NCBI RefSeq assembly: GCF_001956585.1
Contig: NZ_MSRR01000017.1
Location: 1-50,786, forward strand
Source of the DNA: Actinomyces naeslundii
Lineage (GTDB): Bacteria; Actinomycetota; Actinomycetes; Actinomycetales; Actinomycetaceae
Reading direction: 5' to 3'
Length of the DNA: 50,786 bases
The translations under genes were made by a program, and so were the position numbers. This document shows, one piece after another, positions 17,267 through 24,661 of the stretch; the stretch's first letter is position 1; each line of letters begins with the position of its first letter. Below the pieces are notes generated by a model, which saw only the letters and a program-made list of their open reading frames with translations, searched no databases and was not told the DNA's origin.

Positions 17267-19006
17267 ATGTGGAAGCTGCTGACGCGAGTCGTCAACGCCG
17301 CCGAGATGCGGACCATCACCGCCTGGTTCGTGGCCGCCGCCGTTCTTCAGGGCCTCACCCTGGCCCTCATGATCCCCTTCCTGCGCGCCCTCTACTCGCG
17401 CTCGGAGTCGCTGACCAGTTGGCTGATCGCAGTCGTGCTCACGGGGGTGATCACCGCCGCAGTGGACACCACCGCCATGCACCGCTCCTACCGGGTCAGT
17501 GTCTTCGAGGTCTGCGACACGATGATCGACCGCATCGCCGATCATGTCCTGACCCTGCCCCTGGGCTGGTTCAGCGCCGAGCGGGAGGCCGCGGTCGTCA
17601 ACGCCACATCCAAGGAGGTCAACACCCTCTCCCACCTGGCCTCCATGGTGATCCCCAACCTGTGCAACGCCTTCATCGTCCCGCTGGTCATGCTCGGGGC
17701 CACCGCCGTCGTCGAGTGGCCCCTGGCGCTCATCATGGCCGCCACTATCGTCCCGCTGGTTCTCGTGTGGCGACTCATGGGAGCCGCGACCACCCGTGCC
17801 AACGAGACGGAGGACCGCACCTCGAGCGCCGCGGCCGGACGCCTCGTGGAGTTCGCCCGGCTCCAGCCCGTGCTGCGCGCCACCGGTGTCACCAAGACGG
17901 GCTGGGCGCCGGTGCGAGCCGCCCTGGAGGCCGACTCCGCCTCCACCTTGGACGGCTTACGGGTCAAGGGCAGGCCCGGGCAGTACTTCAACCTCATCGT
18001 CAACATCGCCTTCGCCCTGGTCATGGCGGCTGGACTGTCACGTGTGAGCGGGTACCGGCTCGACGTCGTCGGATACCTGGCGATCATGGCCGTCACCGCG
18101 CGCACGCTCCTGCCACTGACCAAGGCCGCCATGTACGGATCCGAGGCCGACAACGCGAAGGTCGCCCTACGGGCTGTGGGGGACATTCTCGACGCGCGTC
18201 CCCTGCCCGATCCCGAACCCGGCCAGGAGACCGAGCCCCGGGGAACCACGATCGCCCTGAACGACGTCTCCTTCTCCTACGATGCTGGCCGCCCCGTCCT
18301 GGCAGGCGTCTCCCTGAGCGCGCCGCAGGGGAGAGTGACCGCTCTGGTGGGACCTTCCGGGGCGGGCAAGTCCACGATCCTGCGCCTGGCCGCCCGGTTC
18401 TGGGACGTCGACGACGGGACCGTCACCATCGGCGGCGCACCGGTTCGCTCCATGCGGGCCTCCACGATCATGGGCATGACCTCCATGGTCTTCCAGGACG
18501 TCTACCTGTTCGACACCACCATCCGGGAGAACCTGCGCATCGCCCGGCCCGAGGCCACCGACGCCGAGCTGGCCGAGGCCGCCCGGCGTGCCCGCCTGGA
18601 CCGCGTCATCGAGGCGCTGCCGCACGGGTGGGACACGCAGGTCGGTCCCGGCGGGCTGAGCCTGTCCGGTGGGGAGCGTCAGCGCGTCGCCATCGCCCGG
18701 GCCTTCGTCAAGGACGCCCCCATCCTGCTGCTCGACGAGATCACCTCGGCCCTGGACGGGGAGAACGAGTCCGCCATTACCGAGGTGGTGCGCGAGCTCT
18801 CCGAGGGCCGCACCGTCATCGTGGTGGCCCACCGTCTGTCCACCGTCCGCCAGGCCGATGAGGTCGTCTTCCTCGAACCGGCCGAGGCCGGTGCCCGCGT
18901 GGCCCAGTGCGGTACGCCCCAGGAGCTGGCTGCCGTTCCCGGCCCCTTCCGCGAGTTCATCGAGGCATCCACGGCCTCCTCGCGCTGGCACATCCGTCAG
19001 GGGTGA
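17267..19006 (+). CDS. ABC transporter half-molecule, exporter fold (YbtQ/IrtB-like partner)
   Basis: Second half of the heterodimer, 579 residues. Six-helix membrane domain (about 1-310) and C-terminal ATPase with Walker A GPSGAGKST, signature LSGGERQR, Walker B ILLLDEITSALD and switch His in VVAHRLST. The Walker B carries Ile where most exporters have Ala (DEIT rather than DEAT), as in many heterodimeric importers of this fold. ATG 17267 follows the previous stop by two bases and has the best ribosome site of the island, GGAGGAGAA at 17252-17260. The start upstream at 17165 is an overlapping read-through and was rejected. The hairpin at 19044 closes the operon. Confidence 0.9.
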   Translation: MWKLLTRVVNAAEMRTITAWFVAAAVLQGLTLALMIPFLRALYSRSESLTSWLIAVVLTGVITAAVDTTAMHRSYRVSVFEVCDTMIDRIADHVLTLPLGWFSAEREAAVVNATSKEVNTLSHLASMVIPNLCNAFIVPLVMLGATAVVEWPLALIMAATIVPLVLVWRLMGAATTRANETEDRTSSAAAGRLVEFARLQPVLRATGVTKTGWAPVRAALEADSASTLDGLRVKGRPGQYFNLIVNIAFALVMAAGLSRVSGYRLDVVGYLAIMAVTARTLLPLTKAAMYGSEADNAKVALRAVGDILDARPLPDPEPGQETEPRGTTIALNDVSFSYDAGRPVLAGVSLSAPQGRVTALVGPSGAGKSTILRLAARFWDVDDGTVTIGGAPVRSMRASTIMGMTSMVFQDVYLFDTTIRENLRIARPEATDAELAEAARRARLDRVIEALPHGWDTQVGPGGLSLSGGERQRVAIARAFVKDAPILLLDEITSALDGENESAITEVVRELSEGRTVIVVAHRLSTVRQADEVVFLEPAEAGARVAQCGTPQELAAVPGPFREFIEASTASSRWHIRQG

Positions 19007-19043
19007 AGCGGGGCCGTTTCAGGTCAGACGACATGGCGGGCAG

Positions 19044-19080
19044 ACGCTGTCCCGTACCGGTTGGTATGGGACAGCGTTTC
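19044..19080 (+). terminator. Hairpin terminator of the transport island
   Basis: Arms at 19044-19058 and 19063-19077 (ACGCTGTCCCGTACC and its near-perfect complement, 14 of 15) with a 4-base loop, followed by TTTC. It lies 38 bases after the last ABC gene. Its central 16 bases recur inverted at 19143-19158, so it may also act as a protein-binding site. Confidence 0.7.
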
Positions 19081-19131
19081 TGTTGCTATGAAAGCTCTCA
19101 GGACTCAATGAAACCTCCTGGAAATACTGGA

Positions 19132-19158
19132 TGGTATCGTCAATACCAACCGGTACGG
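19132..19158. promoter_or_regulatory. Overlapping palindromes, probable operator of the TetR-linked transporter
   Basis: TGGTAT-CGTCA-ATACCA (19132-19148) is a perfect inverted repeat. It overlaps ATACCAACCGGTACGG (19143-19158), which is the exact reverse complement of 19052-19067 in the terminator ahead. The sites lie 60-90 bases before the ABC ATPase gene, whose operon includes a TetR-family regulator, the natural candidate ligand. This is inference from position and symmetry. Confidence 0.55.
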
Positions 19159-19219
19159 ATCGGCCTGGTGGTCGATCAGGTGCTCGGATCCAGGTAGTTG
19201 AACGAAAGGAGGGGGCTTC

Positions 19220-20173
19220 ATGGCCGACGTACTAGCCATCGAGGACCTTCACAAGCACTTCGGAAGCGGGCCGCACACGGTGAGAGCCAACGCCGGCGTC
19301 ACTATGCGGGTGGGTGCCGGCGAGGTGGTCGGGCTCCTCGGGCACAACGGCGCGGGCAAGACCACGCTGGTCAACCAGGTGGTGGGGCTGCTGTGCCCGA
19401 CCTCCGGGAGCATCAGGCTCGACGGGGTTGACGCCGTCGCCAACCCCGCTCTCGCCCGTCGCCTCACCAATGTCCAGGCCCAGGCCAATGTGCCCATCAC
19501 GGGACTCACGCCCCTGACGGCGATCGACCTCGTGGGGCGTATGCGAGGAGGGCGTCCGCGTCAGACGCGCAGGCGCGCCGAGGAGCTCATCGAGGCCCTC
19601 GACCTGGGGGAGTGGGCGAGGACTCCCGCGCAGAAGATCTCCGGCGGTGTTGCCCGTCTGACTGCCTTCGCCATGTGCGCCGTCGTCCCCGGGCGCCTGG
19701 TCATCCTCGATGAGCCCACCAATGATGTCGACCCGGTACGCCGGCGCCTGCTGTGGGACCAGATCCGCCTTCTGGCCGAGGCCGGGGCGGCGGTCCTCCT
19801 GGTGACCCACAACGTGCGGGAGGCCGAGCGGGCGGTCGACCGGCTCACCGTCCTGGACCACGGTCACGTCATCGCCGAGGGGACCCCTGCGGCACTCGTG
19901 GCCGGCCACGGATCGTCCTTCGTCCTGGAGGTCAGCCGGACTCCCGGCCGGCGGATCGAGCCTCCCGCGGGAATGAGCCTGACGCAGCACGACGCCGTAC
20001 GCGCATCCGTGGCGGTGGACTCTCACCGTACGACCCAGGCCGTGGAGTGGGCCGCTCATGCCCTCAAGGACGGAGTGATCGAGCGATACGAGCTGGCACC
20101 GATCTCACTGGAGGACGTCTACGTGCACCTCACCGGGAGCACGGGTGAGGAGGTGAGCCGTCATGCCGCCTGA
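19220..20173 (+). CDS. ABC-2 type transporter ATP-binding protein
   Basis: ATPase of a drug- or lipid-type exporter, 317 residues. Walker A is GHNGAGKTT near residue 41, Walker B LVILDEPTNDVD near 160, and the switch His in LLVTHN. The signature is degenerate, ISGGVARL instead of LSGGQ. Residues about 225-317 form the C-terminal extension common in DrrA-like ATPases. ATG 19220 follows AAAGGAGG (19204-19211). It opens a three-gene unit with a permease and a TetR regulator, suggesting self-regulated efflux. A small hairpin (20232-20247) sits before the permease gene. Confidence 0.9.
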   Translation: MADVLAIEDLHKHFGSGPHTVRANAGVTMRVGAGEVVGLLGHNGAGKTTLVNQVVGLLCPTSGSIRLDGVDAVANPALARRLTNVQAQANVPITGLTPLTAIDLVGRMRGGRPRQTRRRAEELIEALDLGEWARTPAQKISGGVARLTAFAMCAVVPGRLVILDEPTNDVDPVRRRLLWDQIRLLAEAGAAVLLVTHNVREAERAVDRLTVLDHGHVIAEGTPAALVAGHGSSFVLEVSRTPGRRIEPPAGMSLTQHDAVRASVAVDSHRTTQAVEWAAHALKDGVIERYELAPISLEDVYVHLTGSTGEEVSRHAA

Positions 20174-20287
20174 ACCGTGTGAATCCGCGGAAGGCCCGAT
20201 CCGTCCCGATGATTCGCGTCGTCCCCGTGCTGCCGCGTAAGCGCGGCGCGACTCCCGTCCCCAGAGAATCAGGAAATGAAGGAGAAC

Positions 20288-21088
20288 ATGATGTCTACTC
20301 CAACCAGTACAACTGCTGATCCGGACCAGGCCGGTGGCACCGGCCCTCGGGTGACTCCGCTCCGGTACCAGCTTGGCCTGCTTGTTCAGTGGCAGTTCCG
20401 ACGCAGCCTGCCCGTGCTCCCTCTCTTCATCATCGTCCAGACGCTGCTGTCCGTCTCCATGGTCCTGGGATACGGGCTCATTGCGGGCCACCCAGGCCGC
20501 GAGGCGAGTCTCTACCTGGCCGGCGGCGGCCCGGCGATCGCGCTCATCTCGCTGGGACTCATCATGACGCCCCAGTGGGTCTCCCAGTCCCGCACTGAGG
20601 GCAGCCTGGACTGGATGCGCACCCTGCCCGTCCCCAGGATCGCCTTCCTCCTGGCAGACCTCGCGATCTGGACCGCTCTTGCACTGCCCGGCCTGGTTGT
20701 GGGCGTCATCGTCGCCAACGCCCGCTTCGACGTCGACCTCGCCCCGCAGTGGTGGCTGGTGCCCGGCGCCGTGCTGGTCGCCCTGACAGCGGCCTGCATC
20801 GGATACGCCATCGCCACGCTCCTGGCTCCGGCCCTGGCTCAGATCCTCTCCCAGGTGCTCGCCTTCAGCATCATGCTGTTCTCGCCCGTCAGCTTCCCTG
20901 CCGACAGGCTCCCCGACTGGGCCCAGGAGATCCACCGCTGGCTGCCCTTCGAGCCCATGGCTCAGGTGGTGCGTGCGGGACTGTTCTCGCACGACGCCAG
21001 CATGCCCGCCCGTTCCTGGGGCCTCCTGGGCGGATGGTGCCTGGTGGCCGTCGCCGGAGCGTCATGGGCCCTGGGAAGGCGGCCCTGA
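20288..21088 (+). CDS. ABC-2 type transporter permease
   Basis: Membrane subunit of the exporter, 266 residues with about six hydrophobic segments (for example VLPLFIIVQTLLSVSMVLGYGLI and AIALISLGLIM). The late region SFPADRLPDWAQEIHRWLPFEPMAQVVRAGLF has the look of ABC-2 permeases before their last helix. Starts at 20276, 20288 and 20291 are all in frame. AAGGAGA (20279-20285) fits the last two, and I chose 20288. The 114-base gap from the ATPase gene contains the GC hairpin GCCGCG-TAAG-CGCGGC at 20232-20247. Confidence 0.85.
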   Translation: MMSTPTSTTADPDQAGGTGPRVTPLRYQLGLLVQWQFRRSLPVLPLFIIVQTLLSVSMVLGYGLIAGHPGREASLYLAGGGPAIALISLGLIMTPQWVSQSRTEGSLDWMRTLPVPRIAFLLADLAIWTALALPGLVVGVIVANARFDVDLAPQWWLVPGAVLVALTAACIGYAIATLLAPALAQILSQVLAFSIMLFSPVSFPADRLPDWAQEIHRWLPFEPMAQVVRAGLFSHDASMPARSWGLLGGWCLVAVAGASWALGRRP

Positions 21089-21156
21089 GTCGGCCGGGAT
21101 GTCCGCATGGTCGGAGACCGGTGGAGGGAGTGACGAACGTGGAGGGGGGAAGTGCC

Positions 21157-21999
21157 GTGAACCCCTTTCTGAGGGGCCTCCTCTACAGTGGGGGCATGAC
21201 CGCCAGGAGCTCCGCCCGTGGGACGAACAGTGACAGTGATGACTCCGGGGCCTCCGCCTCTGATGACATCAGGGAGGCGACGCGCGCCCTCAATGAGGCG
21301 ATCACCGCCTTCTCCCGTGCAGTGGGGGCGGTCGGTCAGGGAGCGCGCCGGAGCAGTGAGAGTGCGGTAGCGGCCTCCCTGGACCTCGCCTCCCGGAAGC
21401 TGGCCTCCGCCTCCACTGCAGTCAGCGGCGCCGCCCCGGGTCGGGGCGGTGGACGCCGTCGGAGCGAGGAGACCAGGGCGCGGATCCTTGCTGCTGCCAG
21501 GGAGGTGTTCGCTGCCAAGGGCTACGAGGGGGCGTCGGTCAGTGACATCGCCTCGGCGGCTGGATTCACCAAGGGCGCCTTCTACTCCTCCTTCCCCTCC
21601 AAGGAGGCCCTGTTCCTGGAGGTCGTCACCTGTGGTGAGGAGAGCTCGGATGAGGCCACTCGGGAGATGGCGAGCCCCGACCAGTGGGGCGAGCAGCTCC
21701 AGGAGCTTCCCATGGAGGATGTTGTCCTGCACCTGGAGACCTGGCTCTACGCGATTCGTCATGAGGACTCCCGGGACCGACTGGCCGGCACCTGGCGCCG
21801 CTGGTTGAGAGAGACCTCCCTCCTGGTGGCCCGTTCCCACGGACGCCGCGAGCCGAGCCAGCAGGATGAGGAGACGGCCTTCGGGCTCCTGGCGGTGGGC
21901 ATCTTCGGCCGCGTGAGCGCCGCCGCCACCACCTCGCAGGAGGTCGAACCCATCGTTCAGCGCCTGTCCGAGCGACTCCTTGAGGATGGCAGTGACTGA
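21157..21999 (+). CDS. TetR/AcrR-family regulator with long N-terminal extension
   Basis: DNA-binding repressor probably controlling the adjacent exporter. The TetR helix-turn-helix is RILAAAREVFAAKGYEGASV through FTKGAFYSSFPSKEALF, at about residues 108-155 from this start. Before it lies an extension of about 100 residues, unusual for the family: a Ser/Asp-rich part, then a predicted amphipathic helix (DDIREATRALNEAITAFSRA) and an Ala/Ser-rich linker ending in Arg-rich residues. The C-terminal ligand domain is about 140 residues. GTG 21157 has GGAGGGGGG at 21141-21149. ATG 21196 (267-residue product) is the alternative, with only a G-run ahead. Likely targets are the palindromes at 19132-19158. 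Confidence 0.85.
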   Translation: MNPFLRGLLYSGGMTARSSARGTNSDSDDSGASASDDIREATRALNEAITAFSRAVGAVGQGARRSSESAVAASLDLASRKLASASTAVSGAAPGRGGGRRRSEETRARILAAAREVFAAKGYEGASVSDIASAAGFTKGAFYSSFPSKEALFLEVVTCGEESSDEATREMASPDQWGEQLQELPMEDVVLHLETWLYAIRHEDSRDRLAGTWRRWLRETSLLVARSHGRREPSQQDEETAFGLLAVGIFGRVSAAATTSQEVEPIVQRLSERLLEDGSD

Positions 22000-22006
22000 C
22001 ATTCCT

Positions 22007-22085
22007 CCTCCGCCGAGAGCGACATGTTTCGCGTAGAGGTACGGAAAATGTTGCCTTCCGCTGAAAGTGTCCTTCTCGGTGGAGG
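22007..22085. other. Long-loop inverted repeat between convergent genes
   Basis: Arms CCTCCGCCGAGA (22007-22018) and TCTCGGTGGAGG (22074-22085) pair over 12 positions with one G-T, with a 55-base loop. It lies between the TetR gene and the sirB end and could be a shared terminator. Inside the loop is CGCGTAGAGGTACGGAAA, which resembles sequence near 29890 (see findings). Confidence 0.35.
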
Positions 22086-22098
22086 GAGGGCCTCGAGG

Positions 22099-22785
22099 TC
22101 AGGCGAGCTCCTCCCGGTAGCGGTGGACCACCAGTTCGGCGACCGCCGGGTGGTCGCCGATGGGAGCGGCCACGACGTCGGCGCCCGTGGAGTGCAGGGC
22201 CCGATGGAAACGCCCTTCCGCCAGCAGGTAGGTGGCCACACCCACCCGCCTGGCACCCCGGGCCCGGGCCGAGCTCACCGCGTCACGGACGCTGGGGCGC
22301 GCAGCCGAGAGGTAGGCGGGCGTTACCCTGCGTCCCAGACGCGCTTCGAGCAAGCGGGTGATGGCCTCGACCTCCTCCAGCGCCACCCCCTGACGTGACC
22401 CGGCCGCGCCCAGGACGATGTGGTCGAGTCCTGCGAGTCCGCCCAGGGGCGCGGATGCCTCGTGGAGACGCTGCGCGACCGCCTCCACCAGGTGCTCCTC
22501 GACCCCCAGGTGCCCGGTGACCGTCCCCGACCCGTGTCGCTCCACCGCGGCCGGTACGTCATTGAGGACGTGATAGCCGCGGGCCAGGAAGAAGGGCAGC
22601 ACCACCGGATCCACCAGTCCCTCCAGCGCCGTGGCCGGGTCCGGGGCCTGGAGCTCGATGTAGCCTGTGCGCACCTCCACCGCCGGTAGGATCGTGCGGA
22701 CGCGCTCGGCGGTGCGGGACATGACTGAGGACGGCCCGGGCCGGCGCGAGCCGTGGGCGAGCAGCACCAGAGGACGAGTGCTCAT
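22099..22785 (-). CDS. sirB: Sirohydrochlorin chelatase (CbiX/SirB-like)
   Basis: Inserts ferrous iron into sirohydrochlorin to complete siroheme, the cofactor of the sulfite reductase in this operon. At 228 residues it has the two CbiX half-domains. The first begins LVLLAHGSRRPG and contains GYIELQAPDP and LPFFLARGYHVLNDVP, the second contains IVLGAAGSRQG and VGVATYLLAEGRFHRAL, with the metal-binding His residues of both halves present (HGS, GYHV). Its start overlaps the stop of the TauE-like gene by four bases. It corresponds in position to cysY of the Corynebacterium glutamicum sulfur cluster. It is the last gene of the operon. Confidence 0.85.
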   Translation of the reverse strand: MSTRPLVLLAHGSRRPGPSSVMSRTAERVRTILPAVEVRTGYIELQAPDPATALEGLVDPVVLPFFLARGYHVLNDVPAAVERHGSGTVTGHLGVEEHLVEAVAQRLHEASAPLGGLAGLDHIVLGAAGSRQGVALEEVEAITRLLEARLGRRVTPAYLSAARPSVRDAVSSARARGARRVGVATYLLAEGRFHRALHSTGADVVAAPIGDHPAVAELVVHRYREELA

Positions 22786-23825
22786 ACCGGTTCCACCACC
22801 AGATCTGCGTGCGTGCGAGAACGAGCCGGCTCGACCGACACCGGCCTGACGGGCCCACCGGCGGTGATCGGATCGTCCGGTACAGCAACCTCAGGTGCGT
22901 GGCCGCGCTGATGAGTGGATCGGACCTCCTCAAGTGCCTGATCGGTCTCCTCGCGGATGTCTTTGGCACTAGCCCGCGCCTTGCGGATCGCCAGGGTCAG
23001 GAAGGCCGCCCAGATCACCCCGAGCGCGCCGTACACCATGACCCCGGTTCGGGCCGAGGCCTCGGCCCAGGACAGCAGGACTCGCAGGTTTGTGGTCAGG
23101 ATCAGCCCGCCGACGGCGGTGCCCAGCACCGCTCCGGGCAGACGGGAGACCAGCCAGGCGGCGATCGGAGCCGCCACCAGCCCGCCGGCCAGCAGGGCCA
23201 GGACGATCCCGAGGCTGATGCCCGCCGTTCCCAGCCCGGTGAGAAACCCGGCCGAGGCCGCCACCGTCACCAGGAACTCCGAGGCCCCCACCGAGCCGAC
23301 CACGGTGCGCGGCGCCGTGCGACCGCCAGTGAGCAGCGTCGTCGTCACCACCGGTCCCCAGCCGCCACCGCCGGTGGCGTCAACGAAACCGCCCACCAGT
23401 CCCAGGGGAACCAGGAGCCGCCTGCCGTGCGGGGAGTGCCGGCTACCAGAGCCTCGGGGCGGGCGCAGGGCGAAGCGCACCAGAACATAGGTCCCCAGCA
23501 GGATCAGCAGGCTCGCCGTCACCGGGGTCGCCGCGCGGGTCGACAGGTGAGACAGGACCGTGGCGCCGCTGAAGGCCCCCACCGCACCGGGAAGCCCCAG
23601 CCGGACCACCAGGCGGGGGTCGGTGTTGCCCAGCCGCCAGTGGGAGGCACCCGAGGCCAGGGTCGTGCCGATCTCAGCCAGGTGCACCGAGGCCGAGGCC
23701 AGTGCCGGGCTCAGTCCGGCCAGAAGCAGCAGGGAGGACGAGGTCATGCCGTACCCCATCCCGAGGGAGCCGTCGACCAGCTGGGCGGCCAGGCCGACGA
23801 GGGCGAGAAGAACAAGCTTGCGCAT
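22782..23825 (-). CDS. TauE/SafE-family permease, probable sulfate/sulfite transporter (CysZ-like)
   Basis: Integral membrane protein, 347 residues, with about eight hydrophobic segments and a hydrophilic, charged C-terminal tail of about 80 residues. The two-repeat TauE/SafE pattern is visible: QLVDGSLGMGYG in the first half and GGFVDATGGGGWGPV in the second. The family moves sulfur-containing or other anions. No ABC sulfate importer is present in the window, and the gene sits in a sulfate-reduction operon as cysZ does in C. glutamicum, so sulfate uptake is my preferred role, with sulfite export as the alternative. ATG 23825 has GGAG at proper spacing; a start 15 codons upstream is possible. 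Confidence 0.85.
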   Translation of the reverse strand: MRKLVLLALVGLAAQLVDGSLGMGYGMTSSSLLLLAGLSPALASASVHLAEIGTTLASGASHWRLGNTDPRLVVRLGLPGAVGAFSGATVLSHLSTRAATPVTASLLILLGTYVLVRFALRPPRGSGSRHSPHGRRLLVPLGLVGGFVDATGGGGWGPVVTTTLLTGGRTAPRTVVGSVGASEFLVTVAASAGFLTGLGTAGISLGIVLALLAGGLVAAPIAAWLVSRLPGAVLGTAVGGLILTTNLRVLLSWAEASARTGVMVYGALGVIWAAFLTLAIRKARASAKDIREETDQALEEVRSTHQRGHAPEVAVPDDPITAGGPVRPVSVEPARSRTHADLVVEPV

Positions 23826-23866
23826 CAGAGACTCCAGGACGTTCGGTCTGCATGCGCCGAGTGGAC

Positions 23867-24658
23867 TCACGCGGCGGGGCTCGCCGGCCGGGTCTCCTCG
23901 ACGACTCGGTCAGCCCAGTACGGGCTCAGGGTGACGACGTCGCCGATGACGATGACCGCGGGGGCGGTCACGCCGTACCGGGCGGCGACGTCGGCCAGAC
24001 ATCGCAGCTCGGTGGTGGTCACGCGTTGGTCGGGGTGGTAGCCGCGCTCGATGATCGCCGCCGGAGTGGCCGGATCGCTGCCGGCCTCCAGCAGGGAGGC
24101 GACCGAGTCCCGCAGTCGGGAGACCCCCATGAGCAGGATGAGGGTGTGATCGCGGCGCTGGGGGAGCACCCCGAGATCCGCATGAGCCGTGATGACCGAG
24201 AAGCCGCGCGACAGCCCCCGGTGGGTGACGGGGATCCCCGCCGCGGCGGGCACGGCGATGGCGCTGGTGATCCCCGGGACGACCTCGACGGCCACGTCGG
24301 CCGCACGGCAGGCGGCGGCCTCCTCCCCGCCGCGCCCGAGCACGTAGGGGTCGCCGCCCTTGAGACGGACCACCCCCTTGCCGTGGCGGGCCAGGTCGAC
24401 CAGGAGCGCATCGATCTCCTCCTGGCTCATAACGTGCCGGCCGCGCCGCTTGGAGGCGTCGATGACCTCGGTGCCGGGTCCAAGGCCCTCCAGGAGGTCC
24501 CGGGGCGCCAGCGCGTCGACGACGACCACGTCCGCCTGGCCCAACAGCTCCAGGCCGCGGGCGGTGATGAGGCCGCTACTACCCGGGCCACCACCCACCA
24601 GTGCCACCCAGCCGCCTGTGGAGCCGATGGGCGCATGTGGAGAGATCTCGTGGGTCAT
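23867..24658 (-). CDS. cobA: Uroporphyrinogen-III C-methyltransferase
   Basis: SAM-dependent methylation of uroporphyrinogen III at C-2 and C-7 to precorrin-2, the first committed step to siroheme. The 263-residue protein is the stand-alone SUMT form. Family motifs are VALVGGGPGSSGLITARG near the start, GKGVVRLKGGDPYVLGRGGEEA, VVPGITSAIAVPAAAGIPVTHRG and LILLMGVSRL. It is not fused to the dehydrogenase/chelatase domain of CysG, and no precorrin-2 dehydrogenase is seen nearby, so that step must be encoded elsewhere or supplied otherwise. It starts three bases before the end of cysN and lies in the same operon. Confidence 0.94.
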   Translation of the reverse strand: MTHEISPHAPIGSTGGWVALVGGGPGSSGLITARGLELLGQADVVVVDALAPRDLLEGLGPGTEVIDASKRRGRHVMSQEEIDALLVDLARHGKGVVRLKGGDPYVLGRGGEEAAACRAADVAVEVVPGITSAIAVPAAAGIPVTHRGLSRGFSVITAHADLGVLPQRRDHTLILLMGVSRLRDSVASLLEAGSDPATPAAIIERGYHPDQRVTTTELRCLADVAARYGVTAPAVIVIGDVVTLSPYWADRVVEETRPASPAA

Positions 24659-24661
24659 GCC

